Source: Hoeflea_A sp963921345 (GTDB lineage: Bacteria > Pseudomonadota > Alphaproteobacteria > Rhizobiales > Rhizobiaceae). Taken from it: DNA of 64,000 nucleotides. Below are positions 1-8,188 of the stretch, in pieces. The position numbers and the translations under genes were made by a program. The stretch is taken from positions 186,001 through 250,000 of the forward strand of contig CAWUFE020000001.1 in NCBI GenBank assembly GCA_963921345.3, in the 5' to 3' direction. Position 1 is the stretch's first letter, and every line of letters begins with the position of its first letter. The notes beneath the pieces were generated by a model, which saw only the letters and a program-made list of their open reading frames with translations, did no database searches and was not told the DNA's origin.

Positions 1-93
1 CTGGCCTGTCCGCTCTCTTCCCGGCACGGCCGGGGATGAGGGGCCCGCATTGGCCGGCGGGTTTTCGACAGGAAGAGAGACAGGAGAACGATC

Positions 94-1128
94 ATGGGAT
101 TTAGAGTAGCGATCGCCGGCGCCACCGGGAATGTGGGCCGCGAAATGCTGGATATTCTGGCGGAACGCAATTTTCCCGCCGACGACGTGGTGGCGCTGGC
201 CTCCAGCCGCTCGGTGGGCAAGGAAGTGTCCTTCGGCGATGCCACGCTGACGGTCAAGAACCTGGAAACCTACGATTTTTCCGACACCGATATCTGCCTG
301 ATGTCGGCCGGCGGGTCGGTGTCGCAGAAATGGTCGCCGAAGATCGGCAGCCAGGGCTGCGTCGTGATCGACAATTCCTCGGCCTTTCGCTACCACGCCG
401 ACGTGCCTCTGATCGTCCCGGAGGTGAATGCCGACGCGATCGACGGCTTCTCCAGGATGAACATCATCGCCAATCCGAACTGCTCGACGGCGCAGTTGAT
501 GGTGGCGCTGAAGCCGCTGCACGACGCGGCGAGAATCAAGCGCATCGTCGTGTCCACCTACCAGTCGGTGTCGGGCAGCGGCAAGGACGCCATGGACGAG
601 CTGTTCAACCAGACCAAGGCAGTGTTCGTCGCCGACCATCCGGAGGCGCATGTCTATCCCAAGCGCATCGCCTTCAACGTCATTCCCCATTGCGACGTCT
701 TCATGGAAGACGGCTACACCAAGGAGGAATGGAAGGTCGTGGCCGAGACCAAGAAGATGCTCGACCCGGCGATCAAGGTCACCTGCACCGCTGTGCGCGT
801 GCCGGTCTTCATCGGCCATTCGGAAGCGGTCAACATCGAATTCGAAAACGAGATCAGCGCCGAGCAGGCGCGCGACGTGCTGCGCGAGGCGCCGGGTTGC
901 CTGGTGGTCGACAAGCATGAGGATGGCGGCTACGTCACGCCGCTCGAATGCGCCGGCGAGGATGCCACCTTCATCTCCCGTATCCGCGAGGATGCGACGG
1001 TCGAAAACGGTCTCAACATCTGGGTGGTCGCCGACAACCTGCGCAAGGGCGCGGCGCTCAACGCCATCCAGATCGCCGAACTGCTCGTTGCCCGCGGCCT
1101 GATCAAGGACAAGAGCCGGGCCGCCTGA
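94..1128 (+). CDS. asd: Aspartate-semialdehyde dehydrogenase
   Basis: 344 residues, full length for the family. It makes L-aspartate semialdehyde from aspartyl phosphate with NADPH, the branch point to lysine/diaminopimelate, threonine and methionine in the cytoplasm. The N terminus carries the dinucleotide-binding GATGNVG loop (residues 9-15). The catalytic cysteine is Cys130 in NPNCST, and the GHSEAVN stretch further on is the usual active-site/substrate region. The ATG at 94 follows AGGAGA about eight bases upstream, which fixes the start. The gene is convergent with the Flp pilin gene on the minus strand. Identification is by family motifs and is very secure. Confidence 0.97.
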   Translation: MGFRVAIAGATGNVGREMLDILAERNFPADDVVALASSRSVGKEVSFGDATLTVKNLETYDFSDTDICLMSAGGSVSQKWSPKIGSQGCVVIDNSSAFRYHADVPLIVPEVNADAIDGFSRMNIIANPNCSTAQLMVALKPLHDAARIKRIVVSTYQSVSGSGKDAMDELFNQTKAVFVADHPEAHVYPKRIAFNVIPHCDVFMEDGYTKEEWKVVAETKKMLDPAIKVTCTAVRVPVFIGHSEAVNIEFENEISAEQARDVLREAPGCLVVDKHEDGGYVTPLECAGEDATFISRIREDATVENGLNIWVVADNLRKGAALNAIQIAELLVARGLIKDKSRAA

Positions 1129-1243
1129 CGACTGGAGCGGCGGGCCTGAAACAAACGGGGCGGTCGCCCGGGCCGCTTGCGTGCACTCGTCGCGCGGGTC
1201 GTTCAGCACGCCCTGCGATGCAATCGGTGTTGTTCACATGAGC

Positions 1244-1271
1244 AAAAAAAGGGGGCGACCGAGGCCGCCCC
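1244..1271 (-). terminator. Rho-independent terminator of the Flp pilin gene
   Basis: A GGGGCG/CGCCCC stem (1252-1257 with 1266-1271) and an 8-base loop are followed on the minus strand by a run of seven U (1244-1250). It lies about 60 bp beyond the pilin stop and between two convergent genes, so it probably ends pilin transcription. Confidence 0.8.
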
Positions 1272-1329
1272 TTCAAGTTTGTGTGTGCTAATCACGCGGA
1301 GTGTTCCGCAGTACCAAGACCTGGGATTT

Positions 1330-1506
1330 TTAGGCCGGGCTGGCTTTGCTCAACTCCGATTGTATTTCGTTGAACGTATTGTTTAATTCATTGCCAAGTG
1401 AGGTTGCGCCGGTGATGATTGCGATCGCTATCAGTGCGCAAAGCAGTGAATATTCGACAGCTGTCGCACCGGACTCATCCTTCAGAAGGCGTTTGAAAAG
1501 TTGCAT
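1330..1506 (-). CDS. Flp/Fap-type pilin, small type IVb pilin
   Basis: A 58-residue protein. A short basic leader ends in Gly13 and is followed by ATAVEY, so cleavage by a TadV/CpaA-type prepilin peptidase would leave Ala at +1, Glu at +5 and Tyr at +6, the Flp pilin signature. The next ~20 residues form a hydrophobic helix (LLCALIAIAIITGA) and the tail is polar. Such pilins build adhesive Flp/Tad fibres. No tad/cpa assembly genes lie nearby, but four TadG-like genes are found about 19 kb away. It has its own terminator. The start ATG at 1506 has a weak AGGGA upstream. The family call is secure; whether it is the main pilin is unknown. Confidence 0.9.
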   Translation of the reverse strand: MQLFKRLLKDESGATAVEYSLLCALIAIAIITGATSLGNELNNTFNEIQSELSKASPA

Positions 1507-2105
1507 ATTCCCGGGTCCCTGTTGCTTGTTTCACTCCGTTGTGGCGCCAGGCCACGTGCCCCATCGCCGAATGCACCGGTCGATCGGACGCCCCGATGAG
1601 ACCATCGCATCGGCGCCGGCGGAATCGATCAAAGGTTTGGGCGCCCGATACGAGTCCTGTGTTCAGGTTGACTCCCGCCGCCGCTCCGAATTATGCACGA
1701 AGATCCTCGATAACGTATTGATTTTTCACGATATAATTGTTAATAAGAGCTTACCGACACAGTCAGATTTTGGTAACCAACGCAAGTCCGCCATGGGCTG
1801 TTCGCGACCGGCTGAACCCGAAAGCGGGTCACGCTTCCGAATTCTCAACTTGGGTTGGAGCGGACTGACGCGCCATAACCAGCCTGTCGTCAGGCAGCCG
1901 GACCGGATGCGTTCCTTCCATTGGTTGCGTCTGTATTACCTCCGAACGGCGTCTGCCCGGCCGTTGCAACTTTCCTCCATTGAGACGTTGCTTGTGTGAT
2001 CCCAGTTCAGCCTCGCCAATACACTTTTGCGGAGTGATTGTGTTGTGATCGATCCGGCTTTACAGTGGCGGCGGTGGGCAAAGTCCAATCGATGGGGGTT
2101 TTCCG
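1507..2105. other. Gene-free stretch between the pilin and lytic transglycosylase genes
   Basis: About 600 bp. One plus-strand open frame crosses it, but it has no recognisable protein, runs antisense through the pilin gene and lacks a ribosome site. An AT-rich patch around 1715-1755 stands out from the GC-rich surroundings and probably holds promoter elements for the minus-strand pilin and/or the plus-strand transglycosylase. No convincing -35/-10 pair was found. Confidence 0.5.
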
Positions 2106-2924
2106 GTGAAGATCGGGGTGACGAATATCGTTGCGGCGCTGTGCGTCGGCCTGTTCGCGGCAACGACACAGGCGCAGGCGGCGAAATGCGGCAACAATTC
2201 AGCCGGCTTCTCGCAATGGGTGGCCGCCACCAAGAAGGAGGCGGCGCGCAAGGGCTACAGCCAGCGCACGATCAACGCGACGCTGGGCAAGGTCTCCTAC
2301 CAGACCAAGACCATCCGGCTCGATCGCAACCAGTCGAGCTTCAAGCTGTCGCTCAACCAGTTCATGAAAAAACGCGGCGCAAACGCCATCGTGTCGCGCG
2401 GCAAGAAGCTGAAAAAACAGAACGCAAAGCTTTTCTCCAATATCGAGCGGCGCTACGGCGTGCCGCCCGGTGTGATCCTGGCGATCTGGGGCATGGAAAC
2501 GGGCTTCGGCGGTTTCACCGGTAATTCCGACACTATTTCGGCGCTGGCGACGCTGGCCTATGACTGCCGCCGCTCGGCCTTCTTCACCCGCGAATTCTAT
2601 GCGGCGCTGACAATCATCGAAAGCGGTTCGCTGACGCGCCAGCAGATGCGCGGCGCGGCGCATGGCGAATTGGGCCACACCCAGTTCCTGCCGTCTTCCT
2701 ACGTCAAGTTCGCGGTCGACGGCGACGGCAACGGCCGGCGCGACCTGCTGCGCTCCAAGACCGACGCGCTGATGTCGACGGCCAACTATCTGCGCGGCCA
2801 TGGCTGGAAGCGCGGCCGCGGCTACCAGCCCGGCCAGGCTAATTTTCGCGTGATCAAGGCCTGGAACGCCGCCAGCGTCTACCAGCAGGCCATCGCCATC
2901 ATCGCCCTGCGGATCGACAGCTAG
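2106..2924 (+). CDS. Secreted lytic murein transglycosylase, MltB-like (SLT_2)
   Basis: 272 residues with a signal peptide of about 25 residues ending in AQA. It cleaves peptidoglycan glycan strands with 1,6-anhydro ring formation in the periplasm. The catalytic glutamate is Glu131 in IWGMETGFG, and the downstream GELGHTQFLPSSY block is the family's substrate-binding motif. No lipobox cysteine is placed at the signal cleavage site, so it is soluble rather than an MltB lipoprotein, and no C-terminal peptidoglycan-binding domain is present. The start is GTG at 2106; a weak GGGGG precedes it. It is convergent with the carbonic anhydrase gene, one base apart. Confidence 0.92.
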   Translation: MKIGVTNIVAALCVGLFAATTQAQAAKCGNNSAGFSQWVAATKKEAARKGYSQRTINATLGKVSYQTKTIRLDRNQSSFKLSLNQFMKKRGANAIVSRGKKLKKQNAKLFSNIERRYGVPPGVILAIWGMETGFGGFTGNSDTISALATLAYDCRRSAFFTREFYAALTIIESGSLTRQQMRGAAHGELGHTQFLPSSYVKFAVDGDGNGRRDLLRSKTDALMSTANYLRGHGWKRGRGYQPGQANFRVIKAWNAASVYQQAIAIIALRIDS

Positions 2925-2925
2925 G

Positions 2926-3582
2926 CTAGCCGGCTTCCCCGACAGCTTCGGGGCGGGCAAAATCGCCCGACTTGCGGTCCATGAGCCACAGCTCGCCGCT
3001 GGAGATGTCGAACCAGGCGCCGTGCAGTTGCAGCTTGCCCTTGTCCTCGAGGATCTTGACGCAGGGGAAGGTGCGCAGATTGGCGATGGAATTGCGGATC
3101 GAAATGCGTTCCAGCGCCGTTTGCCGTTCGCTGCTGGTCAGCAGCGAGCTGCCCTGGATTTCTTCGGCGACCGGCGCCAACAGGCTCATCCAGCTGCCGA
3201 TGAAGTCACCGGGCGACAGCGGCTCGGCGTTGGGATCAAGGGCGGCCGAGATGCCGCCGCAACGGCCGTGCCCCATGACGACGATGTGTTTGACGCGCAG
3301 CGACTGGACGGCGAATTCCAGCGCTGCCGAGGTCGAATGGTGCTCGCCGTCCGGCGCATAGGGCGGCACCAAATTGGCGACATTGCGGATGACGAAGAGC
3401 TCGCCCGGACCGGCGTTGAAAATGGTCTCGGGTGCCGCGCGCGAATCGCAGCAGGCGATGATCAGCGTCGTCGGCTTCTGGCCGGTCTCGGCCAGCGTCC
3501 GGTAGCGGGCGCGTTCTTCGGCGTAGCGGCCGGTCATGAAACGGCTGTAGCCCTGGAGCAGCGTGTCGGGGAAATCGGTCAT
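2926..3582 (-). CDS. Beta-class carbonic anhydrase
   Basis: 218 residues. It interconverts CO2 and bicarbonate and supplies bicarbonate to carboxylases. Zinc ligands are visible: Cys44 and Asp46 in CCDSR, then His105 and Cys108 in HGRC; Arg48 forms the conserved Asp-Arg dyad. FVIRNVAN is the usual active-site segment. The gene is co-directional with the pyridoxal kinase gene 25 bp upstream, so the two are probably co-transcribed. Confidence 0.95.
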   Translation of the reverse strand: MTDFPDTLLQGYSRFMTGRYAEERARYRTLAETGQKPTTLIIACCDSRAAPETIFNAGPGELFVIRNVANLVPPYAPDGEHHSTSAALEFAVQSLRVKHIVVMGHGRCGGISAALDPNAEPLSPGDFIGSWMSLLAPVAEEIQGSSLLTSSERQTALERISIRNSIANLRTFPCVKILEDKGKLQLHGAWFDISSGELWLMDRKSGDFARPEAVGEAG

Positions 3583-3607
3583 GGCAGTCTCGTTTGTTGG
3601 CGGGTCT

Positions 3608-4492
3608 TCAGGCGGGCTGTCGCCGCTGCGATATCTGGCGCATCTGCACCATGGCGAAGGGGCGGATCAGGCTTGCGGTTTCGCTTTCAAGCGCCAGTTC
3701 GTCGGTGCCGCGTTTGGCGCTGCGGGCGAGGATCTCGAACACGGAGGCCGCGGTGTCCTGCAGCGCTTTTTCGTCGCTGCGGCCGGTCATGATGTGAGAC
3801 AGGAAGAGTGCCGCCGCCAGGTCGCCCGGACCGTTCGGCGCATCGGCCACTTCCCGGTGCTCGGCCATGACGGCGCGGCCGCCGGTGACGAGGATGTTGC
3901 CGATGGATCCGGCCATCATCGCCGGCGCCGAGGTGACCAGCACCCGGTCCGGGCCGAGCGCCGCCGCGGCGTGAAGAATAGCGGTGCCGTCGTGCACAGG
4001 AAGGCCGGTCAGCCACTGCAGCTCATGACGGTTCGGAGAGGCGATCGAGGCCCGCGGGATCAGGGTGTCGCGGATGGCAACGGCGGTCGCCTCCGGAACG
4101 TAGAGGCCGCCCTTGTCGCCGATCACCGGATCGCAGGCGTAGATCGCGTCGGCGTTGCGGGCCCGCACCGCATCGACCAGCCGGGCGATGTCGGCGGCCT
4201 GTTCGGGACGCCCGAGATAGCCGGAAAGCACGCCTCCAAGCTCGTCGAGCCAGGGTGCGTTGCACAGGTCGTCGACAAGAGCCGAAAATTCGGCCTGCGG
4301 GACGACCGACCGGTTTGCCGGTCCGTGACCGGGATGCCAGGGCAGCAGGACGGTGGGTAAGGCCCACACCGGATGGCCGAGCGTTTCCAGCGCGAAGACG
4401 GCGGCGCGGTTGCCGACGGATCCGCGCACCACATGGCTGGAGATGACGAGAACGGCCCTTCGCTCCGCCGCATTGTCTGGCGTGCTGCTCAT
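3608..4492 (-). CDS. pdxY: Pyridoxal kinase, PdxY-like
   Basis: 294 residues of the ribokinase-fold PfkB/PdxK superfamily; phosphorylates pyridoxal (and perhaps pyridoxine/pyridoxamine) for PLP salvage. The N-terminal SSHVVRGSVGN matches the pyridoxal kinase substrate motif. The C-terminal GPGD (Asp224) is the anion hole and catalytic base. ACDPVIGDKGGLYV is also typical. The gene lies 10 bp downstream of a small membrane-protein gene and upstream of carbonic anhydrase, all on the minus strand. Confidence 0.92.
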   Translation of the reverse strand: MSSTPDNAAERRAVLVISSHVVRGSVGNRAAVFALETLGHPVWALPTVLLPWHPGHGPANRSVVPQAEFSALVDDLCNAPWLDELGGVLSGYLGRPEQAADIARLVDAVRARNADAIYACDPVIGDKGGLYVPEATAVAIRDTLIPRASIASPNRHELQWLTGLPVHDGTAILHAAAALGPDRVLVTSAPAMMAGSIGNILVTGGRAVMAEHREVADAPNGPGDLAAALFLSHIMTGRSDEKALQDTAASVFEILARSAKRGTDELALESETASLIRPFAMVQMRQISQRRQPA

Positions 4493-4502
4493 GCTGACCG
4501 TC

Positions 4503-4751
4503 TCAATGACGTCCCAGGAAATTGACCAGCCAGAACAGCAGCAATATCAGCGCGATCAGCGAAAGCCCGCGTCCGATGCGGCTGCCCCAGACCTCGATCG
4601 GGTCCGACTGGTCGGCATCCTCGGCCATGAAATGGCCTTTGACCGATTTGGATTTCGGCTTCATGACCGGCGTGTTCAGCAGGCCGCCCTGCTGCGACAG
4701 GCGCTCGAGATCGCGCTTTGCCTGCCTGGTTTGCTCGTCGTCTTCTGCCAT
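4503..4751 (-). CDS. Small membrane protein of unknown function
   Basis: 82 residues. The first ~57 are polar and charged, with a predicted coiled stretch EQTRQAKRDLERLSQQ. Residues 63-79 form one hydrophobic helix (LSLIALILLLFWLVNFL) close to the C terminus, so it is a likely tail-anchored inner-membrane protein. The ATG at 4751 follows GGAAGC; the frame stays open upstream, but that part looks non-coding. It ends 10 bp before pdxY and probably shares its transcript. No family was recognised. Confidence 0.7.
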   Translation of the reverse strand: MAEDDEQTRQAKRDLERLSQQGGLLNTPVMKPKSKSVKGHFMAEDADQSDPIEVWGSRIGRGLSLIALILLLFWLVNFLGRH

Positions 4752-4929
4752 GGGCCAGCTTCCGTCTGCCGAATGCCCCCGCTTTATGCACCGAAACCGC
4801 CGGCAAGGCCAGCGCACGGGGTTTGTGGAGCCCAAATCCGAGGATTGATGAATTGTCGTTGTCAGAGCATATCGGGCTACAACAACGCTTGGTTGTTGAT
4901 CCGGAAGGAGGCGATGTGCTCGCTGGTAG

Positions 4930-5208
4930 TTACGACGGTGATTTCGGCTCGGGCATGGGAAGTTCAAAGTCTGTTCCCCAGCTCTCGACCCATTCTCTCA
5001 CCGCCCCATGAGGCACGACATCGCCCTGGTCGGCCTGCTCAATCGCTCGCTCGATACCGCGTTTCTGTTCCCGATCAAAGGCGATCCGATCTCGGATTGC
5101 GAGCTCGACAATTGAGGAAATGGAGCGGTCTTCGCGCTTGGCGATCGCTGCCAAATCTGCCCTGAGCTTGGGGTCGATGTGCACCGATAGCGTTTCTGTT
5201 TTGCTCAT
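4930..5208 (-). CDS. Ribbon-helix-helix (CopG-type) DNA-binding protein, orphan antitoxin-like
   Basis: 92 residues. The N-terminal TETLSVHIDPKLRADLAAIA is the beta-strand plus helix of a ribbon-helix-helix domain, as in CopG/ParD antitoxins. The C-terminal half is acidic and would be the toxin-binding tail. No ParE/RelE toxin frame follows on the minus strand: the next ~180 bp give no toxin-like protein. It may therefore be an orphan antitoxin or a stand-alone repressor. The domain call is good; the toxin-antitoxin role is inference. Confidence 0.75.
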   Translation of the reverse strand: MSKTETLSVHIDPKLRADLAAIAKREDRSISSIVELAIRDRIAFDREQKRGIERAIEQADQGDVVPHGAVREWVESWGTDFELPMPEPKSPS

Positions 5209-5379
5209 AAACCACTCTGCCCAGCTTGGTTTGCCTTACTTTGTATTAAACCGGCACTTCGAACTATGCCAGCGGGAGCTGGGTCAACAAACTGAAGGTG
5301 ATGAACATCGGGTTGGCTGACGTTTCCGTTTGCCGGCACATTCGATATGCTTGCGCCAGGCGAATCGGGGATGATCGGC

Positions 5380-6000
5380 ATGGGCGCGACCAACAGCATC
5401 GCCAGACAGGGACGCGGGCTTGCAGCGGCAATAACGTTTGCCATCAGCCTGTTGCTGCTGACCGGCTGCGGTATCAATGCCATTCCGACCTATGAGGAAC
5501 AGGCCAAGGCGGCCTGGAGCCAGGTGCTCAACCAGTATCAGCGGCGCGCCGACCTCATTCCCAACCTGGTCGAAACGGTCAAGGGCTTTGCGGCGCAGGA
5601 GAAGGACGTGCTGACGTCGGTCGTCGACGCCCGCGCCAAGGCGACATCGGTGCAATTGCCGGCCGATGTGCTCACCGATCCGCAGGCCTTCGAGCGGTTC
5701 CAGGCCAACCAGTCGGCGCTGACGTCGGCGCTGACCCGGCTGCTTGCCGTTTCGGAAAGCTATCCGGACCTGAAATCCAACCAGAATTTCCTGGCTCTGC
5801 AGTCGCAGCTCGAAGGCACCGAAAACCGCATCGCCGTGGCGCGGCGCGACTATATCGAGGCCGTGCGGCGCTACAATACCGAGCTGAAGACCATCCCGGG
5901 GCGCTGGTGGGCCTCGTGGTTCTATCCGGAGGCCCGGCCGATGCAGACCTTCACCATCGACAGCGACGCCCGTGAACTGCCGCAAGTCAAATTCGATTAG
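5380..6000 (+). CDS. lemA: LemA family lipoprotein
   Basis: 206 residues from the ATG at 5380, which has GGGGA nine bases upstream; ATGs at 5371 and 5347 are also in frame. A lipoprotein signal ends in LLTGC (Cys30 with this start). The mature part has the LemA helical signature (NQYQRRADLIPNLVETVKGF, then QSQLEGTENRIAVARRDYIE) and ends with a tryptophan-rich WWASWFYPEA. LemA proteins are membrane-tethered helical bundles, often encoded with TPM-domain proteins, as here. The biochemical role is not settled. Confidence 0.93.
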   Translation: MGATNSIARQGRGLAAAITFAISLLLLTGCGINAIPTYEEQAKAAWSQVLNQYQRRADLIPNLVETVKGFAAQEKDVLTSVVDARAKATSVQLPADVLTDPQAFERFQANQSALTSALTRLLAVSESYPDLKSNQNFLALQSQLEGTENRIAVARRDYIEAVRRYNTELKTIPGRWWASWFYPEARPMQTFTIDSDARELPQVKFD

Positions 6001-6022
6001 CCGGCACATTTTCAGCGCCGGC

Positions 6023-6820
6023 ATGGACCTCGGTTTCGGCCCGAGGGCGGTCGTTCTTTCGTTTCTCGTGCTCGTTTTTGCTGCGGGCACGCTTTGGGCA
6101 CAGGAGCTGCCGCCGCTGACCGGGCGAGTGGTCGACCGTGCCGGAATTCTGTCGGACCAGACCGAACAGGCCCTGACCGCGGCGCTGGCCGCCCATGAGC
6201 AGGCATCGTCCGACCAGCTGGTCGTCGCGACCATCGACAGCACCGACGGCGAAACGATCGAGGCCTATGCCAATCGGCTGTTTCGTGACTGGGGCCTCGG
6301 CCAGGCGGAGGAAAACAACGGCGTCCTGCTGCTTGTCGCCGTCGACGACCGCAAGATGCGCATCGAGGTCGGTTACGGGCTGGAAGGCACGCTGACCGAC
6401 GTGCTGGCCAAGCTGATCATCGACAATACGATCGTTCCGCGCTTCCGGCAGGGCGATTTCGAGGGCGGCGTCAGCGCCGGTGTCGACGACATTCTCGCGG
6501 TGCTCACCGGCAACGAGGCGGAGTTGCGGGCGCGCGCCGAGCGCAATGCCGACCGGTTCAGCGGGGAAGACATCGAAAGATGGATCTTCCTCGGGGTGTT
6601 CTTCACGATCTTCGTCAGCACCTTCGGTTTCGCGGTCCTGGCGCGGATCTTCGGCCGCAAGATCGGGCCGGGACGCTATCGCTGGCTGGGCATGGATATC
6701 ACCTATGGCGGCAGTTCGTCGTCGTCGTCCCGGTCCTCGGGGTGGAGCGGCAGTTCCAGCGGCGGCTTTTCGGGCGGCGGCGGTTCTTCAGGCGGCGGAG
6801 GCGCGTCGGGCGGATGGTGA
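6023..6820 (+). CDS. TPM-domain membrane protein (YgcG-like)
   Basis: 265 residues from the ATG at 6023; an earlier in-frame ATG would overlap lemA. A signal peptide (ending near LWAQ) is followed by a TPM domain of about 140 residues (LTGRVVDRAGILS through VEVGYGLEGTLTD), a transmembrane helix (WIFLGVFFTIFVSTFGFAVLA), and a Ser/Gly-rich C-terminal tail of about 45 residues. Domain order and tail match YgcG-type proteins. It starts 22 bp after lemA and overlaps the next gene by 7 bp, so the three are coupled. Confidence 0.9.
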   Translation: MDLGFGPRAVVLSFLVLVFAAGTLWAQELPPLTGRVVDRAGILSDQTEQALTAALAAHEQASSDQLVVATIDSTDGETIEAYANRLFRDWGLGQAEENNGVLLLVAVDDRKMRIEVGYGLEGTLTDVLAKLIIDNTIVPRFRQGDFEGGVSAGVDDILAVLTGNEAELRARAERNADRFSGEDIERWIFLGVFFTIFVSTFGFAVLARIFGRKIGPGRYRWLGMDITYGGSSSSSSRSSGWSGSSSGGFSGGGGSSGGGGASGGW

Positions 6821-7446
6821 CCTTGAACGAGCAGGAGCATGCGCGCCTGGCCGAAGCGATCAGGCAGGCGGAAAGCAAAACCAGCGGCGAGATCTTTTGC
6901 GTGCTGTGCCGCCGCAGCGACGACTATTTCCTGCCCGCCGGCTTCATGCTGGCCTGCATGTCGATGCTGTCGGCCGTGCTGGTCGGCTGGCTCGCCTGGC
7001 TCTTCTGGGTCGATATCGGTGCCCTGACGCTGTTGTCCTGCCAGATCGCGGCATTCCTGCTCGGCCTGGCGATCATCCGGGTGTGGCCCGAGCTGCGGCT
7101 CTGGCTGCTGCCGAGGGGACTGGCCTACCGGCGGGCGCATGGCAATGCCGTGCGCCAGTTTCTGGCTCACAACATCCACGCCACGGAGGACCGCACCGGC
7201 GTCCTAATCTTTGTTTCGCTAGCGGAACGATATGCGGAAATTATCGCCGATACGGGGATATCGGCGAAAGTCGACCAGGACGAGTGGAACGCCATCGTCG
7301 GATCCGTGACCCAGCAGATCGCCGACGGCCAGGTGGCCGACGCCCTGATCGGAGCAGTAGGTCGCGCCGGAGCGCTGCTGGAAAGGCATTTTCCACCGCG
7401 GCCCGGCGAAAGCAACGATCTTCCTGACCATCTGGTGGAATTTTAA
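6814..7446 (+). CDS. Second TPM-domain membrane protein
   Basis: 210 residues, starting at an ATG inside the ATGGTGA overlap with the previous stop. The short N-terminal part (EQEHARLAEAIRQAESKTSGEIFCVL) begins a TPM-like fold. It is interrupted by two hydrophobic helices (about residues 43-60 and 66-90) and resumes with TGVLIFVSLAERYAEIIAD, a standard TPM C-terminal motif. This split arrangement is typical of the partner that follows LemA and YgcG-like genes in alphaproteobacteria. Function unknown; probably an envelope quality or stress module. Confidence 0.85.
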   Translation: MVTLNEQEHARLAEAIRQAESKTSGEIFCVLCRRSDDYFLPAGFMLACMSMLSAVLVGWLAWLFWVDIGALTLLSCQIAAFLLGLAIIRVWPELRLWLLPRGLAYRRAHGNAVRQFLAHNIHATEDRTGVLIFVSLAERYAEIIADTGISAKVDQDEWNAIVGSVTQQIADGQVADALIGAVGRAGALLERHFPPRPGESNDLPDHLVEF

Positions 7447-7479
7447 TAGCCGACTTAGGAATGTTACTTTGTCAGCTAA

Positions 7480-8055
7480 TTAACGTGCCATGGCGTGGTA
7501 GCCGGCGTTGGGCTGCATCTCCGTCGCGGCGGCCATGCGGTTCGACATGTTGAAGAACGAAGCCGTGGCGGCGATGTCCCAGATGTCGGGGTCGGAAAAA
7601 CCCACCTGGCGCAGCGTTTCCCGGTCTTCCTCGACGATGCGGTCGGGGGTTTCCGTCAGCTTGACGGCGAAATCGAGCATCGCCCGCTGCCGCTCGTCCA
7701 GTTCGGCCACCCGGTAGTTCATGGCGATCTGCTCTCCGAGCGTCGGGTCGCCTGAAAGCTGGCGCACCGCGGCACCGTGCGCTGCAAGGCAATAGTAGCA
7801 ATGATTGACCGAGGAGACGGCGACGGCGATCATCTCCCGTTCCAGCTTGCTGAGGCCGGAGTCACCCAGCATCAGATCGTTGTAGAACGTCGAAAAGGCC
7901 TGCAGCTTGGCCTCGTCGAAAGCGTAGGCGAGCAGCACGTTGGGGATCATCCCCAGCTTCTCCTGGCACTTGTCGAAATAGGCCTTCGTTTCGGCGCTCA
8001 GCTCCGCCATCGGCGGCATGTCCAGCGCGGTGACGCGCGGCTCTTTCCTGCTCAT
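7480..8055 (-). CDS. AhpD/carboxymuconolactone decarboxylase-like peroxidase-related protein
   Basis: 191 residues from the ATG at 8055 (GGAG six bases upstream); a TTG two codons earlier is also in frame. The CMD/AhpD fold is shown by NHCYYCLAAHGAAV, which carries the redox CxxC pair plus the conserved His. Proteins of this size form the uncharacterised peroxidase-related subgroup. A thiol-disulfide peroxidase-like activity is expected from the family, but the physiological substrate is unknown. It is convergent with the TPM gene. Confidence 0.88.
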   Translation of the reverse strand: MSRKEPRVTALDMPPMAELSAETKAYFDKCQEKLGMIPNVLLAYAFDEAKLQAFSTFYNDLMLGDSGLSKLEREMIAVAVSSVNHCYYCLAAHGAAVRQLSGDPTLGEQIAMNYRVAELDERQRAMLDFAVKLTETPDRIVEEDRETLRQVGFSDPDIWDIAATASFFNMSNRMAAATEMQPNAGYHAMAR

Positions 8056-8188
8056 GTCCAACTCCGGTGAAATTTGCTTTGCCAGTGCATTATTGCATCG
8101 CTTCCCGTGACAGTTCTGCTACCATCCGCCGGTGGACAAGGGCAACCGCGTTGCCGGCGTCCCGACTGCTCTGACCTGGGAGGGAGTA

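Noticed and set aside
1346..1999. 217-codon plus-strand frame
   Set aside because: Runs antisense through the Flp pilin and has no recognisable domain.
4852..4929. Toxin partner for the CopG-like protein at 4930-5208
   Set aside because: The frames downstream give no ParE, RelE or PIN-like sequence.
6720..6815. Ser/Gly-rich tail of the first TPM gene as a tandem repeat array
   Set aside because: The GGCGGC/TCGTCG runs encode the flexible tail typical of YgcG-like proteins; not a separate repeat or CRISPR.
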